Assembly: GCF_965284335.1 (NCBI RefSeq)
Contig: NZ_OZ260076.1
Source of the DNA: Tabrizicola_A sp965284335
GTDB taxonomy: Bacteria; Pseudomonadota; Alphaproteobacteria; Rhodobacterales; Rhodobacteraceae
DNA: 64,000 nt
Reading direction: 5' to 3' (one strand)
Positions 39,188 to 47,322 of the stretch are shown piece by piece. A program made the position numbers and the translations under genes. Within the stretch, counting starts at the first letter, position 1, and each line of letters opens with the position of its first letter. The notes below the pieces were generated by a model. It worked only from the letters and a program-made list of their open reading frames with translations, was not told where the DNA came from and did not search any database.

Positions 39188-40630
39188 ATGCGGATGATCG
39201 GCGATCTTGGCGCACAGGATGCAACCGAACTGGCGCTGCGCGTGGCGCGGCGCGAGGTCAGCCCGAGCGAGCTTTTGGACGCGGCATTGGCCGCAGTTGA
39301 GGCGCGCAATCCCGCGTTGAACGCGGTGGTGCAGATCCAAGAAGGCGTGGCGCGCCGCGCAATTGCCGAGGGCCTGCCCCATGGTCCATTCCGGGGTGTT
39401 CCGTTCCTTTTGAAGGATCTGGGCTGCGAGGCGGTGGATTTTCCCGGCCATAATGGCAGCCGTTTACTCGCCAACACGCGATATGCCCGCAATTCGGCGA
39501 TTTATGAGCGCATTCGGGCGACCGGGGTCGTCACCTTTGGCCGCACCACCAGCCCAGAGGGCGGGATCGGTGCGGCGACCGAGGCGGCGGTTTACGGCGG
39601 CCCGACGCGCAATCCATGGAACCTTGACCATACGCCCGGCGGCTCGTCGGGCGGTGCGGGGGCGGCGGTGGCGGCGGGGATCGTGGCCTTTGCCCATGGC
39701 TCGGATGGCGGCGGGTCGGTGCGTATCCCGGCGGCAAGCTGCGGGCTTTTCGGCTTTAAACCCACCCGCGCCCGGCTTCCCGATGGGCCCTATGTCGGCG
39801 AGGGCTGGGCGGGCATGGCGATTGACGGCTTTTTGACCCGCTCGGTGCGCGATACCGCGCGGATGCTGGATGCCTGCCATGGTTCGGACCTTGGCGCACC
39901 CTATGCGGCGCCCCCTTTGGCCGCCAGCCATGCCGATGCCATCAGCCGCCCACCGCGCCGTTTGCGGGTGGCGGTCTGTGACAGCACCTTTACCGGCGAG
40001 GCGATCCATCCAGAGGTGGCCGAGGCGGTGCGCGCAGCGGCGCGCCTGTTGGAAAGCTTGGGCCACCATGTCGAACCCGCTAAAATCACCGCCGATGTGC
40101 CGATGATGATGCGGGCCTGGACCGATATCGTGGGTGTGGGCACCGCCTTGGGGGTGAAAAAGGCGTTGAAGGGCCGCCCCATGACGCCCGATCTGGTGGA
40201 AGGCGTCAGCCGGGGGGCTTGCGCCCATGCCGACAGCCTGCACCCGACCCGCTATCTTGAGGCGGTGGGCGAAATTCATGCCTTTGGCCGCCAGATGGCG
40301 GCGGTGTTCCACGACGGCCCGGACATCCTTTTGTCGGCCACTTTGGCCGAGCCCCCCGCCCGCATTGGCCGGTTCAACCATGAGACCGAGGATTACGTCG
40401 GCTATCGCATCGGCCCGAACGGAATTTTCGCCTATTCGCCTTTCTGTGCGGTGTTCAATGCCAGCGGCCAGCCCGCCGCCAGCCTGCCTTTGGCCATGTC
40501 AAAATCCGGTCTGCCGATCGGCATCCACTTGGCGGCGGCTTTCGGTGCCGATGAAACGCTCATCAGCCTTTGCGCGGAAATTGAGCAGGCACAACCCTGG
40601 GCTGCGCTGCGCGCCCCGATTGCGGCTTGA
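39188..40630 (+). CDS. Amidase-signature-family hydrolase 1
   Basis: A 480-residue amidase-signature enzyme. The Ser-cisSer-Lys triad is visible: Lys in VPFLLKDLG and the Ser pair in HTPGGSSGGAGAAVAAGIVAFAHGSDGGGSVRIPA. It could hydrolyse small amides or carbamates; the true substrate is unknown. The N-terminus DATELALRVARREVSPSELLDAALAAVEARNPALNAVV is typical. AGAGG and GGGAG lie upstream; the ATG at 39194 is an alternative start. It is followed at 71 nt by the ABC transporter genes and may act on an imported polyamine-like substrate. Confidence 0.92.
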   Translation: MRMIGDLGAQDATELALRVARREVSPSELLDAALAAVEARNPALNAVVQIQEGVARRAIAEGLPHGPFRGVPFLLKDLGCEAVDFPGHNGSRLLANTRYARNSAIYERIRATGVVTFGRTTSPEGGIGAATEAAVYGGPTRNPWNLDHTPGGSSGGAGAAVAAGIVAFAHGSDGGGSVRIPAASCGLFGFKPTRARLPDGPYVGEGWAGMAIDGFLTRSVRDTARMLDACHGSDLGAPYAAPPLAASHADAISRPPRRLRVAVCDSTFTGEAIHPEVAEAVRAAARLLESLGHHVEPAKITADVPMMMRAWTDIVGVGTALGVKKALKGRPMTPDLVEGVSRGACAHADSLHPTRYLEAVGEIHAFGRQMAAVFHDGPDILLSATLAEPPARIGRFNHETEDYVGYRIGPNGIFAYSPFCAVFNASGQPAASLPLAMSKSGLPIGIHLAAAFGADETLISLCAEIEQAQPWAALRAPIAA

Positions 40631-40701
40631 GTGCAGGTTTCTGTTGCACCTCAGGAAAAACGCGGGCCAGATATGATCAAAACACAAAGGAGCGAGTCAC
40701 A

Positions 40702-41766
40702 GTGACCGAGCGTAACGCCATTGAAGCCCGCAATGTCGTCAAGGCCTTTGGCCAAGGCGATACTGCCGTGCGCGCCCTTGACGATGTCTCGGTTGAGATT
40801 CGCGAAGGGGAGTTTTTTACCCTGCTTGGCCCCTCGGGTTGCGGCAAGACCACGCTTTTGCGGCTGATTGCCGGGTTTGAGATGCCGACCGAAGGGGTGA
40901 TCTTTCTGGATGGCCAAGACATCACCTATCTGCCGCCAAACCAGCGCCCGGTGAATACGGTGTTTCAATCCTATGCGCTGTTTCCCCATCTGACGGTGGC
41001 GCAAAACATCGCCTTTGGCCTTGAAATGCTTGGAAAACCTGCGGCCGAGGTCAAGGCGCGGACTGCGGATATGCTGGCCTTGGTCAAGCTGGAGACGATG
41101 GCCAATCGCAAGACCAGCCAGCTTTCGGGCGGCCAGCAACAGCGTGTGGCCTTGGCCCGCGCGCTGGCGCCGCAGCCCAAGGTGCTGCTTTTGGACGAGC
41201 CGCTGTCGGCGCTAGATCTGAAACTGCGTCAGGCGATGCAGATCGAGTTGAAGCGGCTTCAAGTGGAAACCGGCATCACCTTTGTCTTTGTGACCCATGA
41301 TCAGGAAGAAGCCCTGACCATGTCAGACCGTATCGGCGTGATGTCGAACGGCAAATTGCAGCAGGTTGGCACGCCAAAGGAAATCTATACCCGGCCCAAA
41401 AACCGCTTTGTGGCCAGTTTCATTGGCGAGACGAATTTTGTCGCGGCCACGGCCGAGGGGGGCAAGTTGCGGCTGGCCTCGGGCGATCTGGTGGAGTTTG
41501 ACGCCCCCATCTCTGGCGATGTCACGCTGACCGTGCGGCCCGAACAGCTGCGCCTGTGCCCAGCCGATGAGGCGGGCGCGATTGTGGCCACGATCAGCAA
41601 TCTGGTCTATTTCGGCACCGATACCCATGTGCATCTGGAATTGGCCGACCGCAGCGAATTGGTGGCGCGTGTGCAAAGCCCGGCCACGGGCGATGCTGGC
41701 TTTGAACGCGGCCATAAGATAGGCCTGCGCTTTGCCCCCGGTGCCTTGCAAATCGTGGGGGATTGA
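40702..41766 (+). CDS. potA: Polyamine-type ABC transporter ATPase
   Basis: A 354-residue ABC ATPase with Walker A GPSGCGKTT, VFQSYALFPHLTVAQNIAFGLEMLGKP, signature LSGGQQQRVALARALAPQP, Walker B VLLLDEPLSALD, switch His in VFVTHDQEEALTMSDRI and a C-terminal TOBE domain (VRPEQLRLCPADEAG). This is the PotA layout. The start is the GTG at 40702, since AAAGGAG lies 9 nt upstream. The genes for two permeases and a binding protein follow with tight spacing. Confidence 0.93.
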   Translation: MTERNAIEARNVVKAFGQGDTAVRALDDVSVEIREGEFFTLLGPSGCGKTTLLRLIAGFEMPTEGVIFLDGQDITYLPPNQRPVNTVFQSYALFPHLTVAQNIAFGLEMLGKPAAEVKARTADMLALVKLETMANRKTSQLSGGQQQRVALARALAPQPKVLLLDEPLSALDLKLRQAMQIELKRLQVETGITFVFVTHDQEEALTMSDRIGVMSNGKLQQVGTPKEIYTRPKNRFVASFIGETNFVAATAEGGKLRLASGDLVEFDAPISGDVTLTVRPEQLRLCPADEAGAIVATISNLVYFGTDTHVHLELADRSELVARVQSPATGDAGFERGHKIGLRFAPGALQIVGD

Positions 41767-41768
41767 CG

Positions 41769-42677
41769 ATGAGCCCCGCCGAGGAAACCCAGATCCGCCA
41801 GTCGGCCCGCAATGGCTGGCTTTTATCAGCGCCTGCGTTGTTTGTGCTGGCGATTGCGGCTTCGGGGCCGCTGCTGATCATCTTGCTTTACTCGTTTTTG
41901 CAAGGCGGCACCCATGGCAATGTGGTGTGGAGTTTTTCGACCGAGGGCTGGTCGTCCATCCTGTGGACCAAAGACATCTTTACCGACAGCTATGTCTGGG
42001 CCGACGCACATTTGTCGATCTTTTGGCGGTCGGTGAAACTGTCTTTGATGACGACACTGATCACCTTTGTCGTGGGCTTTCCCACCGCATGGTTCATTGC
42101 AACGCGCGCGCCGAAACAGCGGGCCTTTTGGCTGTTTTTGATCACGATCCCCTTTTGGACCAACCTGTTGATCCGCACCTATGCCATCAACGAAGTGATC
42201 CGCGCCGAGGGGGTGTTGAACCTGTTGCTGCTGAACCTTGGCATCATTTCAGAACCCTTGAAGCTGATCTACACCGACACCGCGATTTTCATCGGCATGG
42301 CCTATGTCTATCTGCCGCTGATGGTGCTGCCGCTCTTTGCTGCGATTGACCGCTTTGACATGCGGCTGTTGGAGGCGGGCTATGATCTTTATGCCAGCCG
42401 CTGGCATATTTTGCGCAAGATCATTCTGCCCATTGTGAAGCCGGGCATCATTGCGGGGTCCATCTTGGTCTTTGTGCCCTCGCTTGGCGCCTATGTGACG
42501 CCGCGCGTCTTGGGCGGGGGCAAGCAGATGATGATCGGCAACCTGATTGAGTTGCAATTTGGTCAGGGCAAGAACTGGCCCTTGGGCGCGGCGCTGTCGC
42601 TGACGCTGTTGCTGATCGTGACGGTGGCGCTGTTGTATTATGTGCGCGTGGCAAACGGGGAGAAAAAGCATGGCTAA
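41769..42677 (+). CDS. potB: Polyamine-type ABC transporter permease 1
   Basis: A 302-residue inner-membrane permease with about six helices and the EAA loop LLEAGYDLYASRWHILRKIILPIVKPGI. SLGAYVTPRVLGGGKQMMIGNLIELQFGQGKNWPLGAALSL is characteristic of PotB. The ATG at 41769 is close behind the potA stop, with GGGGG upstream; a TTG at 41763 is in frame. Its end overlaps the next gene by 8 nt. Confidence 0.92.
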   Translation: MSPAEETQIRQSARNGWLLSAPALFVLAIAASGPLLIILLYSFLQGGTHGNVVWSFSTEGWSSILWTKDIFTDSYVWADAHLSIFWRSVKLSLMTTLITFVVGFPTAWFIATRAPKQRAFWLFLITIPFWTNLLIRTYAINEVIRAEGVLNLLLLNLGIISEPLKLIYTDTAIFIGMAYVYLPLMVLPLFAAIDRFDMRLLEAGYDLYASRWHILRKIILPIVKPGIIAGSILVFVPSLGAYVTPRVLGGGKQMMIGNLIELQFGQGKNWPLGAALSLTLLLIVTVALLYYVRVANGEKKHG

Positions 42678-43473
42678 GTCCAGCTTTCAGGTCGCCCGCC
42701 TGCCCGGCTTTGCCACCATCGCGATGCTGGCCTTTCTGGCGCTTTATATCCCGATCCTGACCTTGGTGGTCTATTCGTTCAATTCCGAAACCACGATGGG
42801 CAATTGGGGCACGTTTTCCTTTTCCTGGTATGAAAAGGCTTGGGCCAATCAGGCGGTCAAGGATGCCACGATCCGATCTTTGGTGATCGCGAGTTTTGCA
42901 GCGGTGTTTTCCACCGCTCTGGCGACGATGGCCGCCCTTGGCACCACGCGCAGGCGGGCCTTCAAGGGGCAGACCTTTATCTATGTGATGATCAATCAGC
43001 CCCTGATGGTGCCTGAGATCGTTACAGCCGTGGCGCTGATGATCCTGTTTGGCCTGATCAAGACGGTGACGGGGGTTCATGGCCTGGGTTATCTGATCTT
43101 GGCCCATACGGCCTTTTGCATCCCCTTTGCCTATCTGCCGATCCGTGCGCGGCTGGAGGGGATGGATCTGACGCTGGAGACCGCCGCAGCCGATCTTTAC
43201 GCCACCCCTTGGGCCACGTTTCGGCGGGTGACCTTGCCCATTTTGATGCCGGGGGTGGTCGCGGGGCTGATGCTGTCTTTTGTGGTCAGCCTTGATGATG
43301 TGGTGATTACCGAGTTTGTAAAATCGGCAGGCCAAGATACGCTGCCCACCTATATGCTGGGCCAATTGCGCCGCCAGCTGACGCCGGAAATCAACGCCAT
43401 TTCCACCGGACTTTTGGCGATTACCGTGCTGCTGTTGACCGCGTTCTTCCTGCTCACCCGCAAGAATGACTGA
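42670..43473 (+). CDS. potC: Polyamine-type ABC transporter permease 2
   Basis: A 267-residue PotC-type permease: MLAFLALYIPILTLVVYSFNSE, WGTFSFSWYEKAWANQAVKDATIRSLVIA and the EAA loop LETAAADLYATPWATFRRVTLPILMPGVVAGLMLSFVVSLDDVVITEFV. The start lies within the end of potB, with GGGGAGAAAAAGC before it. With PotB it would form the membrane channel. Confidence 0.92.
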   Translation: MAKSSFQVARLPGFATIAMLAFLALYIPILTLVVYSFNSETTMGNWGTFSFSWYEKAWANQAVKDATIRSLVIASFAAVFSTALATMAALGTTRRRAFKGQTFIYVMINQPLMVPEIVTAVALMILFGLIKTVTGVHGLGYLILAHTAFCIPFAYLPIRARLEGMDLTLETAAADLYATPWATFRRVTLPILMPGVVAGLMLSFVVSLDDVVITEFVKSAGQDTLPTYMLGQLRRQLTPEINAISTGLLAITVLLLTAFFLLTRKND

Positions 43474-43500
43474 ACCTAAGACCAACTGGGAGAAAAAAAG

Positions 43501-44526
43501 ATGAAACGTTTTCTGACCGCAACCGCGCTTTTGATGGCCACCACCGGCCTTGCCGGGGCCGAAGGCAGCCTGCAGCTTTACAACTGGGGCAACTATACCT
43601 CGCCCGAGCTTTTGGAAAAGTTCAAAGCAGAGACCGGCATCACCGTGACGGTGACCGATTACGACAGCAACGACACCGCACTGGCCAAGATCGAGGCCGG
43701 TGGCCATGGCTTTGACCTAGTGGTGCCTTCGGCCACCTATGTGCAGATCTTCAATGAAAAGGGCCTGACGGTGCCTTTGGATCTGGCCCGCCTGCCCAAC
43801 CATGCCAATATCGCGCCGGAATGGAAGGATGTGGATTGGGACAAGGGCCGCACCACCTCGATCCCATGGCAGTGGGGGACGGTGGGTGTGGCGGTCGACA
43901 CCGCGATCTACAGTGGCGATGTGAACACCTCGGCGGTGTTTCTCGAAGTGCCGGATGAGTTGAAGGGCAAGATCAACGTGGTGCCGGAAATGACCGACAT
44001 CATCACGCTGGCCACCATGTATTATGGCGGCGAGCCCTGCAGCGAGGATCTGGAAGTTCTGAAAAAGGTGCGTGACGGTCTTTTGGCTGCCAAGCCACAC
44101 TGGATTGCGATGGATTACGGCGCGACCGAAAAGATGTCGAATGGCGACTGGGCGGCTTCGGTGAACTGGAACGGCTCGTCCATGCGGGTGCGTCTGGCGC
44201 GTGATACCGTGGTTTATGGCTATCCGAAGGAAGGCTATACGCTGTGGATGGATTCGGTCATGCTGTTGAAAGACGCCCAGAACGTCGACAACGCCTATGC
44301 CTTCATGGATTTCATCATGAAGCCCGAAAACGCCGCGATGATTTCGAACTTTGCCCGTTACGGCAACGGCATCGCCGGGTCTGAGGCCTTTATGGACGCC
44401 GAAATGGCCACGGCCCCCGAGGTGGTGATCCCCGAAGAGCACAAGGCCGCAGGTGTTTTCGCCCCGGTTTGCAATGAAAAGGCGCGCGAATACATGACCG
44501 CGATCTGGACTGAATTGCAGAAGTGA
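43501..44526 (+). CDS. potD: Polyamine-type periplasmic binding protein
   Basis: A 341-residue exported binding protein (signal MKRFLTATALLMATTGLAGA). EGSLQLYNWGNYTSPELLEKFKAETGITVTVTDYDSNDTALAKIEAGGHGFDLVVPSATYVQIF is the PotD/PotF type-2 fold; IPWQWGTVGVAVDT and PENAAMISNFARYGNGIAGSE follow. GGGAGAAAAAAAG stands before the ATG. Substrate class spermidine/putrescine is the default, but the two amidases that flank the cluster leave room for an amide or betaine-like ligand. Confidence 0.9.
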   Translation: MKRFLTATALLMATTGLAGAEGSLQLYNWGNYTSPELLEKFKAETGITVTVTDYDSNDTALAKIEAGGHGFDLVVPSATYVQIFNEKGLTVPLDLARLPNHANIAPEWKDVDWDKGRTTSIPWQWGTVGVAVDTAIYSGDVNTSAVFLEVPDELKGKINVVPEMTDIITLATMYYGGEPCSEDLEVLKKVRDGLLAAKPHWIAMDYGATEKMSNGDWAASVNWNGSSMRVRLARDTVVYGYPKEGYTLWMDSVMLLKDAQNVDNAYAFMDFIMKPENAAMISNFARYGNGIAGSEAFMDAEMATAPEVVIPEEHKAAGVFAPVCNEKAREYMTAIWTELQK

Positions 44527-44535
44527 TCTTGCGAA

Positions 44536-44562
44536 GATGCGGGGGGCAAGCCCCCCCGCATC
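44536..44562 (+). terminator. Strong GC hairpin after potD
   Basis: GATGCGGGGGG (44536-44546) pairs with CCCCCCGCATC (44552-44562), 10 nt after the potD stop. No U tract follows. Confidence 0.65.
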
Positions 44563-44591
44563 ACGCCGAAACCTGCGCGCGCGCAAAGATA

Positions 44592-44658
44592 GGGGGCGTT
44601 CCGCCCCCTCGCCGCCAAGGCGGCTCACCCCCTGAGAGTATTTGGAAAGGCGCAAATG
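44592..44658 (+). repeat. GC-hairpin plus GAGTATTT/GGCGCAAATG repeat, copy 1
   Basis: GGGGGCGTTCCGCCCCC and GCCGCCAAGGCGGC hairpins lead to GAGTATTTGGAAAGGCGC and AAATG. The same architecture and tail occur at 60928-61005. Here the element's ATG is the start codon of the second amidase and its GGAAAGG can act as the ribosome-binding site. Confidence 0.7.
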
Positions 44659-46071
44659 GATTTATGGGCGCACTCGGCCTCGGATCTGGCGCGCAGGATT
44701 GCCGCGCGGACCTTGGCCCCATCTGAGGTGATGGCGGCGTATCTGGAGCGGATTGCGGCGGTCAATGGGGCGGTGAATGCCGTGGTGTCCTTGCGTGACC
44801 CCGACGCCTTGATGGCCGAGGCGCGGGCGGCGGATGATGCGGCACCCACAGGTTGGCTGCATGGCTTGCCTTTGGCGGTCAAGGATCTGTGCGCCACCAA
44901 GGGGCTTTGCACCACTTGGGGCAGCCCTTTGTTTAAGAATTTTGTGCCCAAGGCCGATGATCTTTTGGCCGCCCGGATGCGCGCGGCGGGGGCGATTTTT
45001 ATTGGCAAGACCAACACGCCGGAATGGGGCCATGGCAGCCACAGCTTCAACCCGGTGTTTGGGGTGACGCGCAATCCCTATGATCTGACACGCACGGCGG
45101 GGGGATCATCGGGCGGGGCGGCGGCGGGGCTGGCGGCGCGGATCTTGCCGGTGGCCGATGGCAGCGACATGATGGGCTCGTTGCGCAATCCGGCGGCCTT
45201 TTGCAACATCTATGGCTTTCGTCCCTCATGGGGTTTGGTGCCCGCCGATGCCGAGGGCGACACCCATCTGGCCACGCTGGCGACCGAGGGCCCGATGGGC
45301 CGCACAGTGGAAGATGTGGCGCGGCTGTTGCAGGTGCAGGCCGGGATCAATCCCGAGGTGCCCTTTGGCCAGCAACCCGGGGACTATGTCTCGGCGCTTG
45401 AAGGGGCCAGCCTGAAGGGCAAGCGCATTGGCTGGTTGGCCGATTGGGGCGGGGCCTATGCGACAGAGCCGGGGATCACCGATCTGTGCGAGACCGCCCT
45501 GCGCCAGATGGAGGACATGGGCGCGGTGGTGGAACCTTTGCCGCCGCCCTTTCCGGCGCAAAAGCTGTGGCAATCCTGGACCACCTTGCGTGCCATGCTA
45601 AACGCCGGTGGGTTCAAGGCCATCTATGACGATCCTGCAAAACGCGCCCAGTTAAAGCCTGAAACCCTGTGGGAGATCGAGCAGGGCCGCAGCCTGAGTG
45701 CCGCCGCTGTCTATGAGGCCAGCGTGATCCGCAGCCGCTATTACGCGCATATGGCGCGGCTCTTTCAGCGCTTTGATGCCGTGGCCTTGCCAAGCGCGCA
45801 GGTCTGGCCCTTCCCTGCCGATTGGCGCTGGCCGCAAGAGATCAATGGCCAGCCGATGGACACCTATCACCGCTGGATGGAGGTGGTGATCCCGGTCAGC
45901 CTGATCGGTCTGCCCGCGTTGTCACTTCCGGTGGGCTTTGGCCCTGATAGGCTGCCGATGGGGATGCAACTGGCCGGGCCTGTCGGGGCTGATGCCGCGA
46001 TCTTGGCGATGGGCGAGGCATGGCATCAAGCCACCGATTGGCCGGGCCAACGCCCACCGCGTCTTGTCTGA
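44656..46071 (+). CDS. Amidase-signature-family hydrolase 2
   Basis: A 471-residue amidase with Lys in LPLAVKDLCATKG and the Ser pair in RTAGGSSGGAAAGLAARILPVADGSDMMGSLRNPA. The substitution of MMGS for the usual GGSIR pattern places it in a distinct subgroup from the first amidase. The N-terminus WAHSASDLARRIAARTLAPSEVMAAYLERIAAVNGAVNAVVSL is typical. It follows the potABCD-like genes. Its start codon belongs to a dispersed repeat. Substrate unknown. Confidence 0.9.
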   Translation: MDLWAHSASDLARRIAARTLAPSEVMAAYLERIAAVNGAVNAVVSLRDPDALMAEARAADDAAPTGWLHGLPLAVKDLCATKGLCTTWGSPLFKNFVPKADDLLAARMRAAGAIFIGKTNTPEWGHGSHSFNPVFGVTRNPYDLTRTAGGSSGGAAAGLAARILPVADGSDMMGSLRNPAAFCNIYGFRPSWGLVPADAEGDTHLATLATEGPMGRTVEDVARLLQVQAGINPEVPFGQQPGDYVSALEGASLKGKRIGWLADWGGAYATEPGITDLCETALRQMEDMGAVVEPLPPPFPAQKLWQSWTTLRAMLNAGGFKAIYDDPAKRAQLKPETLWEIEQGRSLSAAAVYEASVIRSRYYAHMARLFQRFDAVALPSAQVWPFPADWRWPQEINGQPMDTYHRWMEVVIPVSLIGLPALSLPVGFGPDRLPMGMQLAGPVGADAAILAMGEAWHQATDWPGQRPPRLV

Positions 46072-46098
46072 CAGGCTGCGTCGCCGTAAGGCTTGGCG

Positions 46099-47322
46099 AT
46101 GATCCTCTATCAACTTCTCATGGTCTTGGCCCTGCCGGTTTTGTTGGCCCATCAGGCCGCCTTTGGCGCAAAAGGGGCTGTGGCCGAACGGCTGGGCTAT
46201 GGTATCGCCCCGCGGACCGGTCCGGGGGGGCGGCTGTGGCTGCATGCGGCCTCGGTCGGTGAGGTGACCTCGGCGCGCTGGGTGATTGCGGCGTTGATGG
46301 CGGCGCGGCCGGGATTGCAGGTTTTGGTGACCACGAACACCGCAACGGGGCGTGACCGGGTGCGGGGCTGGCAGATGGCGGGCGTTGTGGCCGCCTTGGC
46401 CCCGTTTGACGGTGCAGGCGCGGCGGGCCGGGTGATGGACCGTTGGCGGCCGCAGGCTCTGGTCATTGTGGAAAATGAGCTCTGGCCTGCCCGGCTTTGC
46501 GCGGCGGACAATCGCGGGGTGCCGGTTTTGGTGATTGGCGCGCGCATGTCGGCCCGCAGCGCGCGGCGTTGGGGCTGGCTGAGCGGCCTGATCCGACCGA
46601 TGCTGGCCCGGATCGACTGGCTTTCGGCGCAAGACAGCGACAGTCTTGCACGGCTTTTGAACCTTGGCCTGCGTGCAGAGGCGGCAGGGCCGGTGATGGC
46701 GCTGAAATCGGTGGGCGAGGTTGCCGAGGCACCCGCCCTGCCCTTTGCGCCACCGGCCGCACGCACGGCCACCTTGTTGGCTGCCTCTACCCATGAGGGC
46801 GAGGAAGCTTTGGTGCTGGATGCCTTCCAAGCCCAGAGCCAGTTTCAACATCTGATCCTTGCGCCGCGTCACCCGCGCCGGGGCGATGAGGTGGCTGCGC
46901 TTTTGGTCAAACGCGGGCTGCGCCATGCACGGCGGTCAAAGGCCGAAAATCCAGCCACAGAAACGCAGGTCTATCTGGCCGACACTTTGGGCGAAATGGA
47001 TCTGTGGTATGCGATGGCCGGGGTCGCGGTGATTGGGGGCAGTTTTGCCGATAAGGGCGGCCATACACCGTGGGAGCCTGCCCGCGCCGGATGCGCCATT
47101 GTTCACGGCCCCTCGCTGCACAACTTTGCCGCGCCCTTCGCTGCGCTGGATCGGGCGGGAGGGGCCATTGCCGTGACGGAGGCGGCCGATCTGGCGCGTG
47201 CTTTGCAGGGGCTGGATGCGGGCCAGCAATCAGAGTTGTCCCGTATCGCAGCCGAGGTCTTGATGCCGCAAAGCGATGGTGCCGAGGTGATCGACGGAAT
47301 TTTGCGGGCTTTGAAAGTCTAG
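46099..47322 (+). CDS. waaA: 3-deoxy-D-manno-octulosonic acid (Kdo) transferase-like protein
   Basis: A 407-residue GT-B protein of the Kdo-transferase family. LWLHAASVGEVTSARWVIAALMAARPGLQVLVTTNTATGRD, the PRHPRRGDEVAALL loop, and DTLGEMDLWYAMAGVAVIGGSFADKGGHTPWEPARAGCAIVHGP are WaaA signatures. An N-terminal hydrophobic segment (LYQLLMVLALPVLLAHQ) would anchor it to the inner membrane to add Kdo to lipid IVA. AAGG 7 nt upstream supports the ATG at 46099. It is not beside lpxK here, so it may be a second, divergent copy. Its stop overlaps the convergent HDAC stop (CTAG). Confidence 0.85.
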   Translation: MILYQLLMVLALPVLLAHQAAFGAKGAVAERLGYGIAPRTGPGGRLWLHAASVGEVTSARWVIAALMAARPGLQVLVTTNTATGRDRVRGWQMAGVVAALAPFDGAGAAGRVMDRWRPQALVIVENELWPARLCAADNRGVPVLVIGARMSARSARRWGWLSGLIRPMLARIDWLSAQDSDSLARLLNLGLRAEAAGPVMALKSVGEVAEAPALPFAPPAARTATLLAASTHEGEEALVLDAFQAQSQFQHLILAPRHPRRGDEVAALLVKRGLRHARRSKAENPATETQVYLADTLGEMDLWYAMAGVAVIGGSFADKGGHTPWEPARAGCAIVHGPSLHNFAAPFAALDRAGGAIAVTEAADLARALQGLDAGQQSELSRIAAEVLMPQSDGAEVIDGILRALKV

